Assembly (NCBI GenBank): GCA_902779455.1
Contig: CACZBS010000005.1
Location: forward strand, 124,001 to 188,000
Reading direction: 5' to 3'
DNA length: 64,000 nucleotides
Source of the DNA: an uncultured Prevotellaceae bacterium
Lineage (GTDB): Bacteria; Bacteroidota; Bacteroidia; Bacteroidales; Bacteroidaceae
Position 1 is the stretch's first letter, and each line of letters starts with the position of its first letter. The position numbers were made by a program, and so were the translations under genes. Below the pieces are notes generated by a model. It saw only the letters and a program-made list of their open reading frames with translations. It was not told the DNA's origin and ran no database searches. Of this stretch, positions 18,880 to 25,735 are shown piece by piece.

Positions 18880-19368
18880 ATGAGCGGAATGGAAATCGAG
18901 CGGAAGTTCCTGGTGCGCGATGCTAGTTTCAAGCAGATGGCGCATCGGAGCTATCGCATCCGTCAGGGCTACCTCTGCAGCGGAGGCGGACGGCCGTCGG
19001 TACGCGTCCGCCGACGCGACGACCAGGCTTTCCTCACCATCAAGGGTCCCTCAATGGACGGCGGACTGAGCCGCTATGAGTTCGAGAAGGAAATCACGCT
19101 CGACGAGGCCGACCACCTCTTCCAACTCTGTGAGGCGGGCATCATTGACAAGCGGCGCTATCTTGTCGACTACGAGGGCCACACCTTCGAGGTGGATGAG
19201 TTCTACGGCGATAACGAGGGCTTGGTGATGGCCGAGGTGGAACTGAAATCAACGGAAGAGGACGCAAAAATCCCCGATTTCATCGGAATTGAGGTGACGG
19301 GCGACCGCCGCTTCTATAACTCTCGCCTTCGCCTGTTCCCTTACAAAATGTGGAAGGATGCGCCTTAG
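18880..19368 (+). CDS. CYTH-domain protein (triphosphate tunnel metalloenzyme family)
   Basis: 162 aa with the diagnostic EIERKFLV motif at residues 5-12, preceded by MSGM; a start at the second Met (18889) is equally possible. Charged residues typical of the tunnel occur in RVRRRDDQAFLTIKG and EFEKEITLDEADHLF. Members hydrolyse or cyclise triphosphate compounds such as tripolyphosphate, with a divalent metal. The substrate is not predictable here. Its stop codon overlaps the stop of the convergent VanZ-like gene by two bases. Confidence 0.88.
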   Translation: MSGMEIERKFLVRDASFKQMAHRSYRIRQGYLCSGGGRPSVRVRRRDDQAFLTIKGPSMDGGLSRYEFEKEITLDEADHLFQLCEAGIIDKRRYLVDYEGHTFEVDEFYGDNEGLVMAEVELKSTEEDAKIPDFIGIEVTGDRRFYNSRLRLFPYKMWKDAP

Positions 19369-19754
19369 TGCTCCTTCCACATTATTTTTTTCATCATCAT
19401 CCCAATGCCTGCGCCAAGCAGGACGCCGACGGCGTCGGCCACGAAGTCGAGCCACTCGCCCGAGCGCCCGACGTAGGGCTGCACCATCTCAATCACGCCG
19501 CCAAGCACAATCATGCCAATAATTGCGTAGAGCCATATCTTCGGCCAGTTCATCCGCTGATGGCAGCGCAGATATTCCCACCACATCACCGCGCATGAGC
19601 CGCCATACATGACGAAGTGGGTCCACTTGTCGATGAAGGCGACGTCGTCGAGCGGCGTCTCAGGGATATCGATGACCAGCGACAGGTAGACGATGAGGGC
19701 CAGACAGAGCAGAGTCAGGGGGAATTTCCTTAATAAATAGCGTGCTATTTTCAT
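19365..19754 (-). CDS. VanZ-like membrane protein
   Basis: 129 aa when started at the ATG at 19754, 20 nt downstream of a strong -7 box; longer upstream extensions are unlikely because they cross the promoter. Four hydrophobic segments are visible, with DKWTHFVMYGG and a GRSGEWLDFVADAVGVLLG segment typical of VanZ-like proteins. The family is named after a teicoplanin-resistance accessory protein, but most members have unknown roles. Confidence 0.82.
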   Translation of the reverse strand: MKIARYLLRKFPLTLLCLALIVYLSLVIDIPETPLDDVAFIDKWTHFVMYGGSCAVMWWEYLRCHQRMNWPKIWLYAIIGMIVLGGVIEMVQPYVGRSGEWLDFVADAVGVLLGAGIGMMMKKIMWKEH

Positions 19755-19770
19755 ATTTCGTTTCAATTTG

Positions 19771-19802
19771 GTTGCAAAGTTAAGAATAATTTTATAATTT
19801 TG
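19771..19802 (+). promoter_or_regulatory. Promoter for the sodium-dependent transporter
   Basis: The -7 box TAATTTTG is at 19795-19802 with GTTG 20 nt upstream (19771-19774). The two divergent promoters share about 28 bp, so RNA polymerase can probably occupy only one at a time. Confidence 0.68.
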
Positions 19803-19806
19803 CAAG
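19775..19806 (-). promoter_or_regulatory. Promoter for the VanZ-like gene
   Basis: The -7 box TAACTTTG reads on the minus strand at 19782-19775, with a weak CTTG -33 at 19806-19803. It interleaves with the divergent transporter promoter. Confidence 0.65.
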
Positions 19807-19830
19807 CGAAATTCTAATATTCTCGAGAAT

Positions 19831-21189
19831 ATGAAACAGACGAAACGCGCAAACTTCGGCAGCCGCCTCGGCATCATCCTCGCCACGGCCGGCTCGGCAG
19901 TGGGGTTAGGCAATGTGTGGCGATTCCCATATATGACGGGCCAGAACGGCGGTGCCGTCTTTATCCTTATTTATATAGGGTGCGTGCTTTTGCTGGGCAT
20001 CCCCTGCATGCTCAATGAGTTTATCATCGGGCGGCGGGCTCAGACCAACATGGTGCGGGCCTATTCGAGCCTGTCGAACGGCGGACCGTGGCGGCTGATC
20101 GGCCTGCTGGGCGTGCTGACCGGATTCCTCATCACGAGCTATTATGCCGTCGTCTCTGGCTGGTGCCTGCAGTATGTCTATGCGTCGCTGGCTGGCAAAC
20201 TCAAGGGCGACCCGCAATACATCCAGCAGTTCTTCACCGACTTCAGCCAGAATCCGTGGAAGCCGATCGTGTGGATGCTCATTTTCTTCCTCATCACCCA
20301 CTTCATCATCGTGCGCGGTGTCGAGAAAGGCATCGAGCGCGCCTCGAAGCTGATGATGCCGACCCTCTTCGTCCTCTTGCTCATCATTGTCGTGGCCTCG
20401 TGCATGCTGCCCGGGGCCGGCAAGGGCATCAGCTTCCTCTTCTCGCCCGACTGGAGCAAACTCAACGGCGAGGTGTTCCTCGGAGCCATGGGCCAGGCCT
20501 TCTATTCGCTCTCCGTGGGCATGGGGTGCCTCTGCACCTACGCCAGCTATTTCAGCCGCGACACCCACCTCGTCCACTCTGCCTCGCAGATAGCCGTCAT
20601 CGACTGCGTCGTCGCCATCCTGGCCGGCCTCATGATCTTTCCTGCGGCCTTCTCCGTCGGCGTCAGTCCCGACAGCGGCGCCTCGCTCGTCTTCATCACC
20701 CTGCCCAATGTCTTCCAGCAGGCTTTCGGGTCCATGCCGATCGTAGGCTACGTGGTGGGCCTCCTCTTCTATGCCCTCCTCTCCCTTGCGGCCCTGACGT
20801 CGCTCATGTCGCTCCATGAGGTCAGCACGGCCTTCTTCCATGAGGAGCTCCATATCTCGCGGCGGGCCGGGGCATGGATCGTCACGTCCTGCTGTGCCGT
20901 CATCGGCGCCTTCTGCAGCCTGTCCTTGGGCGATGTCCATATCGAGCTGTTTGGCAAGTCGCTCTTCGATCTATTCGACTTTGTCACTGGCCAGTTGTTC
21001 CTGCCCATCGGCGGGTTCCTGACCTGCATCTTCCTCGGTTGGTTTGTGCCTAAACATATCATCCATGAGGAGTTCACCAACCACGGACGGCTGCGCGGTC
21101 GCCTCTTCGGCATCTATCTCTTTGCCGTGCGGTTCGTCTGTCCCGTGGGCATCCTGCTTATCTTCCTCAATCAGTTGGGAGTGATATGA
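19831..21189 (+). CDS. Sodium-dependent neurotransmitter:sodium symporter family transporter
   Basis: 452 aa with about 11-12 hydrophobic segments. The N-terminal signature SAVGLGNVWRFPY contains the unwound TM1 region that binds sodium and substrate in LeuT-like proteins. It should import an amino acid or related amine with Na+; specificity is not readable. Its last four bases (ATGA) overlap the start of the helix-hairpin-helix gene. Confidence 0.92.
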   Translation: MKQTKRANFGSRLGIILATAGSAVGLGNVWRFPYMTGQNGGAVFILIYIGCVLLLGIPCMLNEFIIGRRAQTNMVRAYSSLSNGGPWRLIGLLGVLTGFLITSYYAVVSGWCLQYVYASLAGKLKGDPQYIQQFFTDFSQNPWKPIVWMLIFFLITHFIIVRGVEKGIERASKLMMPTLFVLLLIIVVASCMLPGAGKGISFLFSPDWSKLNGEVFLGAMGQAFYSLSVGMGCLCTYASYFSRDTHLVHSASQIAVIDCVVAILAGLMIFPAAFSVGVSPDSGASLVFITLPNVFQQAFGSMPIVGYVVGLLFYALLSLAALTSLMSLHEVSTAFFHEELHISRRAGAWIVTSCCAVIGAFCSLSLGDVHIELFGKSLFDLFDFVTGQLFLPIGGFLTCIFLGWFVPKHIIHEEFTNHGRLRGRLFGIYLFAVRFVCPVGILLIFLNQLGVI

Positions 21190-22121
21190 CGTGGCGCGAT
21201 CTGGTCTATCTGAACAAGAGCGACCGCCAGGTGCTGCTCGCACTCCTCGTCGTGGGCGTCATTGCCCTTGCTGCCTTTTTCTTTGCCGGCGGCAAGGACG
21301 ATGCGGCAAAGGACCGCTTCGATGCCGTCGAAGTGCCCCTTCAGCATGGTCAAAGGACCGCTTCGTCCGCACCGAAGTACTACTACGTCGAGGGCCGTCG
21401 CGTGGAGCGCTTCGCCTTCGACCCCAATACGGCCGACTCCACCCAGCTGCTCCGCCTCGGCCTGCAGCCCTGGCAGGTGCGCAACATCTATAAATACCGT
21501 GCTGCGGGCGGCATCTATCGCGAGAAGGCCGACTTCTCCAATCTCTACGGGCTCACCGTCAAGCAGTATCGCGAGCTGGAGCCATACATTCAGATTTCGC
21601 CCGACTATCTGCCCGCCTCGACCCTCCGTCTCCCTCGCCAGCACGCACGTTCAGAGGCCTCGCCCTCGTCTGGCGTCGCCGATACTGCCCATAAAGTGGC
21701 TCCCGTCGTCTATTCGCCAAAGATAAAGGCCGGCGAGACCGTCGACCTCAATGCCCTCGACACGACTGTCTATAAGACCGTCCCCGGCATTGGCAGCTTC
21801 TTTGCCCGACGCATCCTCGACTATGGTCGCCGCCTGGGTGGTTATACCTCTGTCGACCAGCTGCGCGAGATCGATGATTTCCCGATGGAATCGGCGATTT
21901 TCTTCGTCGTTTCTGCAAAAATCGAGCCCTCGCTCAAGATCAACCGACTCTCGCTCAACGACCTCAAGCGCCATCCCTACATCAATTATTATATGGCCCG
22001 CGCCATCGTCGACTACCGTCGTCAGCAAGGGCCCATCCACGACCTCCACGACCTGTCCCTCCTCCCCGAGTTCCCCGAGGACATCATCGCCCGCCTGCGC
22101 CCCTACGTCTCCTACGAATAA
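21186..22121 (+). CDS. Membrane-anchored helix-hairpin-helix protein (ComEA-like)
   Basis: 311 aa. One transmembrane helix (about residues 19-36) is followed by helix-hairpin-helix regions: DPNTADSTQLLRLGL (about 81-95), DLNALDTTVYKTVPGIG (about 188-204), and a third near KHPYI/AIVDYR. HhH domains bind DNA non-specifically, and ComEA-type proteins help DNA uptake, but that role is not shown here. Residues about 37-58 are encoded by a segment (21297-21364) carrying the aaggaccgcttcg word repeat, so a themed repeat appears to have been absorbed into the linker. Confidence 0.82.
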   Translation: MTWRDLVYLNKSDRQVLLALLVVGVIALAAFFFAGGKDDAAKDRFDAVEVPLQHGQRTASSAPKYYYVEGRRVERFAFDPNTADSTQLLRLGLQPWQVRNIYKYRAAGGIYREKADFSNLYGLTVKQYRELEPYIQISPDYLPASTLRLPRQHARSEASPSSGVADTAHKVAPVVYSPKIKAGETVDLNALDTTVYKTVPGIGSFFARRILDYGRRLGGYTSVDQLREIDDFPMESAIFFVVSAKIEPSLKINRLSLNDLKRHPYINYYMARAIVDYRRQQGPIHDLHDLSLLPEFPEDIIARLRPYVSYE

Positions 22122-22184
22122 ATCTGAATGCGCGCAGTTTCGGCCCATCTTGCTCCACTCGTTCCTAATCCCTTTGGCATATAA

Positions 22185-22222
22185 AAAAAGCGACAACCGA
22201 AGAACTTCGATTGTCGCTTTTT
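22185..22222. terminator. Hairpin at the left end of the tRNA-Pro island
   Basis: A 12-bp arm (aaaaagcgacaa with ttgtcgcttttt) plus four inner pairs, with A and T tails on both sides, works in either direction. It probably ended both the HhH transcript and, before island insertion, the tRNA-Pro transcript. Confidence 0.72.
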
Positions 22223-22224
22223 GG

Positions 22225-22236
22225 GTCGGGATGAGG
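22225..22236. mobile_element. Left attachment site (attL), copy of the tRNA-Pro 3' end
   Basis: The 12-bp sequence gtcgggatgagg is identical, in the same orientation, to 25591-25602, the 3' end of tRNA-Pro. The integrase gene starts 340 bp to the right. This is the arrangement expected when a tyrosine recombinase integrates into a tRNA 3' end. Confidence 0.75.
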
Positions 22237-22365
22237 TGCCGACTTTGTATTATATCGCAATATACCAAAATTGATAATTATCTACTTAACACTCTAAATT
22301 TCAATAGTTTAACAAACTAATCAATATAGGTATAAGTATAAATCAATAATGCTATATAAAAAATT

Positions 22366-22390
22366 AACCGCCAAAAACCCGCCAAAAAAT
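22366..22390. repeat. Candidate integrase arm-type sites, left end
   Basis: aaccgccaaaaac is followed at once by a second ccgccaaaaaa. The 13-bp form recurs at 25503-25515 near the right end in the same orientation. Function is inferred from position. Confidence 0.5.
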
Positions 22391-22391
22391 A

Positions 22392-22423
22392 TTTGGGTAT
22401 TTGCGGTAATTTTCTTACCTTTG
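22392..22423 (+). promoter_or_regulatory. Integrase promoter
   Basis: TTTG at 22392-22395, 20-nt spacer, TACCTTTG at 22416-22423. The leader to the integrase ATG is about 145 nt, with no other gene visible in it. Confidence 0.65.
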
Positions 22424-22573
22424 CACCCGACTTAAGCGTTTCATAATGTTAATGATCTCTTTATTTTCCTGCAAAGGTAGGGATTTCCTGTGAGATAAAC
22501 AAACAATTAAAAGAAAAATGATATTGCACAAGTTGAATTAAGGTTATCAAGTAAGGTTCAGAAAGAAACGGGT

Positions 22574-23860
22574 ATGAGTGAAATCTTGATTCGTTTCTTC
22601 CTGGGGAGAAAGTTCATCGTAAGAGCTAAAAGCCACATCTTTGTCTCGCCTGAATACTTTGAATACAATATTATAGATACGTTTGAAAGTAACCGGGATG
22701 TAGATGTGTCAAGTGATTGGTTGCAACTTGTGTGCGACAAATTCTCCAATCCTGACAAGTTCCTCATTAAGAAGGAAGGACAAAAATCTTTTTATGAACT
22801 CGCTGAAGAGTATATTGCTAAGCGGAAGATATCCTATTCACATGCCAAAGTTTTCAGGGTGTTGATGCGAGAGGTGGCCCGATTTGAGGGCTTTATTCGT
22901 GCCACAGAACCAACTCGTCAGAAATTTGTATTCAATATAGACACAGTTTGCAGAGAAGACATTGAAACCTTTATAGAGTACCTACGCCATGAATACAGTT
23001 TATCCAAAGAACACCCTGATTTATATAAGAAGTTGCTTACAGTGTATCCGGCCAGTGTTACAAAAGGTAATTGTAAGCTGGAGGACAGGGGCGAAAACAC
23101 TGTTATCAAAGGCGCCAAGCGTTTGAAATCACTGTTCATGTGGTTCTATGAAGAGGGCTTTACAAAGAATCGTCCTTTCGATGGTATCAACATCGGCACG
23201 GAGAAAGTTGGTACACCTTATTATATTACTATAGACGAAAGAAACATCATTGCTGAGACAGATCTGGCTGCAGCCTATGATAAGATGACGGATGAGGAAC
23301 GAAAGGGAATAAGTAAGCTTCACCTTCCTGAGTATGGCGTCCAGAGAGACATTTTCATTTTCCAGTGCTTTGTTGGTTGTAGGGTGGGCGACCTTTTAAA
23401 ACTTAGGCCAGGGAATATCGTTGATGGGATTCTCGTCTACACACCTCACAAAACTAAAGACAACGGTGAACAGGCTGTGCAGGCCCGTATACCACTTCAT
23501 CCCAAAGCAATGGAGTTGGTGAAGAAATATGAAGGTGTTAGTGCGCAAGGACTGTTGTTCCCATTTATTAGCGCACAAAAATACAATGACTCTATCAAAA
23601 AGATATTCAAGTTGGCGGGAATAACGCGAAACGTCATCATTCGTAATGCGAAAACGGGTGAGGACGAACTGGTCCCCATTGACACTGTAGCATCTTCGCA
23701 CCTTGCACGACGTACATTCATCGGCAATGCGTATTTCAAGGTAAGTGACCCAAACTTGATAGGTCGCATGAGTGGCCATGTTGATGGAAGCCTAGCATTC
23801 AAGCGATACAGAAACATCGAGGACGAAACGCTGAAAAGTGTTATTGATTTGATTGGCTAA
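22574..23860 (+). CDS. Tyrosine recombinase / site-specific integrase
   Basis: 428 aa. The catalytic set is complete: Arg270 in GCRVGDLLKL, His376-x-x-Arg379 in HLARRTF, His402 in SGHVDGS and nucleophile Tyr412 in KRYRNIE. The N-terminal part (about 60-190) is the SAM-like core-binding region. Codon use is AT-rich, unlike the neighbouring host genes. It likely integrates the island at tRNA-Pro. It resembles the phage-integrase family proteins of Bacteroidetes integrative elements. Confidence 0.93.
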   Translation: MSEILIRFFLGRKFIVRAKSHIFVSPEYFEYNIIDTFESNRDVDVSSDWLQLVCDKFSNPDKFLIKKEGQKSFYELAEEYIAKRKISYSHAKVFRVLMREVARFEGFIRATEPTRQKFVFNIDTVCREDIETFIEYLRHEYSLSKEHPDLYKKLLTVYPASVTKGNCKLEDRGENTVIKGAKRLKSLFMWFYEEGFTKNRPFDGINIGTEKVGTPYYITIDERNIIAETDLAAAYDKMTDEERKGISKLHLPEYGVQRDIFIFQCFVGCRVGDLLKLRPGNIVDGILVYTPHKTKDNGEQAVQARIPLHPKAMELVKKYEGVSAQGLLFPFISAQKYNDSIKKIFKLAGITRNVIIRNAKTGEDELVPIDTVASSHLARRTFIGNAYFKVSDPNLIGRMSGHVDGSLAFKRYRNIEDETLKSVIDLIG

Positions 23861-23930
23861 TAGATATTGTTAGAATTATAAAGTAGAAATATTATAAAGT
23901 AGAAATATATTCTTAATTATATCTAAAAGA

Positions 23931-23962
23931 TTTGGTTAGATAGCCAAATTAACCTAACTTTG
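23931..23962 (+). promoter_or_regulatory. Promoter of the island ATPase gene
   Basis: TTTG at 23931-23934, 20-nt spacer, TAACTTTG at 23955-23962. The start codon follows after 20 nt. Confidence 0.75.
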
Positions 23963-23982
23963 CGCAATAAAAATCGCAAAAT

Positions 23983-25374
23983 ATGGAGTTTGTTGATAGA
24001 AAGAAAGAGTTTGCAAGATTGCAGACGGCATTGCAGAGAGAGAAACCTCAGTTTATCGCAGTATATGGGCGCAGGCGTATCGGAAAGTCTACACTGATTA
24101 AAAAAGTGATGGACTTTAGCCGTGGTGACATCTATTTCCTGGCAGATAAGACCTCAGAGCCAAGTCAGCGGCAGTTGTTCTCTACTACGGTAGATATGAG
24201 CATCGAAGGCTTCAGCATGGCCACCTATCCTACATGGGAGTCGCTTTTCGTCAGTCTTAACAGATCAGTAGACCATCGTATCACCGTGTGCCTTGATGAA
24301 TTTCCTTATCTCGTTAAGAGTTGTCCGGCTCTACCTTCAATCCTCCAGAAACTGCTTGATGACAAGAAGTTAAAGTTTGATTTGATTATCTGCGGTTCAT
24401 CACAGCAGATGATGCAAGGCTTTGTCCTCGATAGTAAAGAACCTCTTTATGGTCGTGCTGACGAAATCATGAAAATGCAACCCATAGCCCCAAGCTTTAT
24501 CAGTCAGGCACTTCGCTGTGATGCTGAACAGGCTGTGCGAGAGTATGCAGTTTGGGGGGGCGTTCCAAGATATTGGGTATTGCGCGAGAATTATGACAGC
24601 CTTCATGATGCTATCGAGAACTTATTGCTGACATCAGAAGGGACGCTATATGATGAACCGTCTAAGTTGTTATACGATGAAATGCGCGATACGGTACAAG
24701 CATCATCCATTCTATCGTTCATCGGTAATGGTGCTAATAAACTGTCAGAGATAGCTTCGCGTGCAGAAAAGCAGGCCACAGATATTACGCCGCAGTTATC
24801 GAGGCTGAAAGAACTGGGGTTTATCAATAAGGAGATTCCTTTTGGTGAAAGCGAGAAGAAAAGCAAAAAAGGACTATATCATATTTCCGACCCATTGCTA
24901 CGGTTCCATTATCGATATGTCCTACCATATCGCTCACTCATAGAACTGGGCAACAGCCAAGCTGTCTTGAAAGTGCTGACGAAGACGGAGAATGATTATA
25001 CCAGCCAAGCTTGGGAGGAGTTGTGTAGGAATTACATTAGTACTCATGGGTTCAATGACATCATGTATCGGATGGCATCTCGCTGGTGGGGCAGTTACTA
25101 CAACGAGGAAAAGAACCAATATCTTCCTGTGGAATTGGATGTCGTTGCAGAGTCATTTGATGGCAAACATCTTTTCCTGGGTGAATGCAAGTGGCAGAAT
25201 GGAAGCCAATCTATCGATGCTAAGGAAGAGCTTGAAAGGCTCCAGACGATTGCAAAAGGCTTACCATTTACAAAGGATCACGAGATACATTATGGTCTGT
25301 TCTTGCGGGAGGTTCCCAAACATCCAGAAGTTACCAAGATTTATTATCCGAACGACGTGTTAGCGAAGGTGTAG
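23983..25374 (+). CDS. AAA ATPase with C-terminal DUF234-like nuclease-type domain
   Basis: 463 aa. Walker A GRRRIGKST is at residues 29-37 and a Walker B-like VCLDEFPYL at about 99-107, near the N-terminus MEFVDRKKEFARL typical of the archaeal-type ATPase family. The C-terminal portion has ELDVVAES and GECKW (about residues 376-405), which resemble a PD-(D/E)XK fold with E-x-K. Such ATPases are frequent in Bacteroidetes genomes with no settled role. It is the only cargo of the island, so a defence or maintenance role is possible but unproven. Confidence 0.8.
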   Translation: MEFVDRKKEFARLQTALQREKPQFIAVYGRRRIGKSTLIKKVMDFSRGDIYFLADKTSEPSQRQLFSTTVDMSIEGFSMATYPTWESLFVSLNRSVDHRITVCLDEFPYLVKSCPALPSILQKLLDDKKLKFDLIICGSSQQMMQGFVLDSKEPLYGRADEIMKMQPIAPSFISQALRCDAEQAVREYAVWGGVPRYWVLRENYDSLHDAIENLLLTSEGTLYDEPSKLLYDEMRDTVQASSILSFIGNGANKLSEIASRAEKQATDITPQLSRLKELGFINKEIPFGESEKKSKKGLYHISDPLLRFHYRYVLPYRSLIELGNSQAVLKVLTKTENDYTSQAWEELCRNYISTHGFNDIMYRMASRWWGSYYNEEKNQYLPVELDVVAESFDGKHLFLGECKWQNGSQSIDAKEELERLQTIAKGLPFTKDHEIHYGLFLREVPKHPEVTKIYYPNDVLAKV

Positions 25375-25408
25375 TGGTTAACGTCCAGCAATTGCAATAA
25401 ATATATTC

Positions 25409-25443
25409 AGCCACGAAAAGATATTTTACCCTTTTTCGTGGCT
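25409..25443 (+). terminator. Hairpin after the ATPase gene
   Basis: The arms agccacgaaaa and tttttcgtggct pair around a 12-nt loop, about 35 nt after the ATPase stop. It is a plausible terminator, although the T run lies within the stem. Confidence 0.55.
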
Positions 25444-25502
25444 CCTGTATTCGCCATTTGACTCGCCGTAAAAACGAATGTGTCTGGTTTTCAGCAGAAA
25501 AT

Positions 25503-25515
25503 AACCGCCAAAAAC
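25503..25515. repeat. Candidate integrase arm site, right end
   Basis: Identical 13-mer to 22366-22378 in the same orientation, 76 bp inside the right boundary of the island. Confidence 0.5.
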
Positions 25516-25540
25516 ACAATAACAATTCTGCTTAAAAATA

Positions 25541-25572
25541 AGAAAGTGGTTGAAAATCAACCACTTTCTTTG
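25541..25572. terminator. Hairpin at the right end of the island, downstream of tRNA-Pro
   Basis: 12-bp stem (agaaagtggttg with caaccactttct) and a short loop. On the minus strand it lies 20 nt past the tRNA-Pro 3' end, so the island appears to bring a replacement terminator for the tRNA it interrupts. Confidence 0.65.
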
Positions 25573-25591
25573 TTTTCCGACTTTGTGATTG

Positions 25592-25664
25592 TCGGGATGA
25601 GGCGACTCGAACGCCCGACCCCTACGTCCCGAACGTAGTGCGCTACCAACTGCGCTACATCCCG
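25592..25664 (-). tRNA. tRNA-Pro (anticodon CGG)
   Basis: A 73-nt cloverleaf reads on the minus strand: 7-bp acceptor CGGGATG/CATCCCG, D arm with AGTTGGTA loop and 4-bp GCGC stem, anticodon stem CTACG/CGTAG with loop TTCGGGA (anticodon CGG), T arm GGGCG-TTCGAGT-CGCCT and discriminator A. CCA is not encoded. The 3' end is the attachment site of the adjoining island. Confidence 0.95.
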
Positions 25665-25684
25665 CCTTTGCTCGTAAGCGGGTG

Positions 25685-25716
25685 CAAAGTTACAACTTTT
25701 TTGTGGAACGCGCAAA
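25685..25716 (-). promoter_or_regulatory. tRNA-Pro promoter
   Basis: On the minus strand, TTTG at 25716-25713, a 20-nt spacer and TAACTTTG at 25692-25685; the tRNA begins about 20 nt downstream. Confidence 0.75.
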
Positions 25717-25735
25717 TTTTTCCTTAAAAACTTTT

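Larger units (their letters stand above)
22237..25591. mobile_element. Small integrated island at tRNA-Pro (integrase + AAA ATPase)
   Basis: About 3.4 kb of markedly AT-richer DNA lies between the two 12-bp direct repeats. It holds a tyrosine integrase near one end and an AAA ATPase. A 13-bp motif, aaccgccaaaaac, occurs near both ends (22366-22378 and 25503-25515), a good candidate for integrase arm sites. Element class is unknown; no transfer or replication genes are present. Confidence 0.75.
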
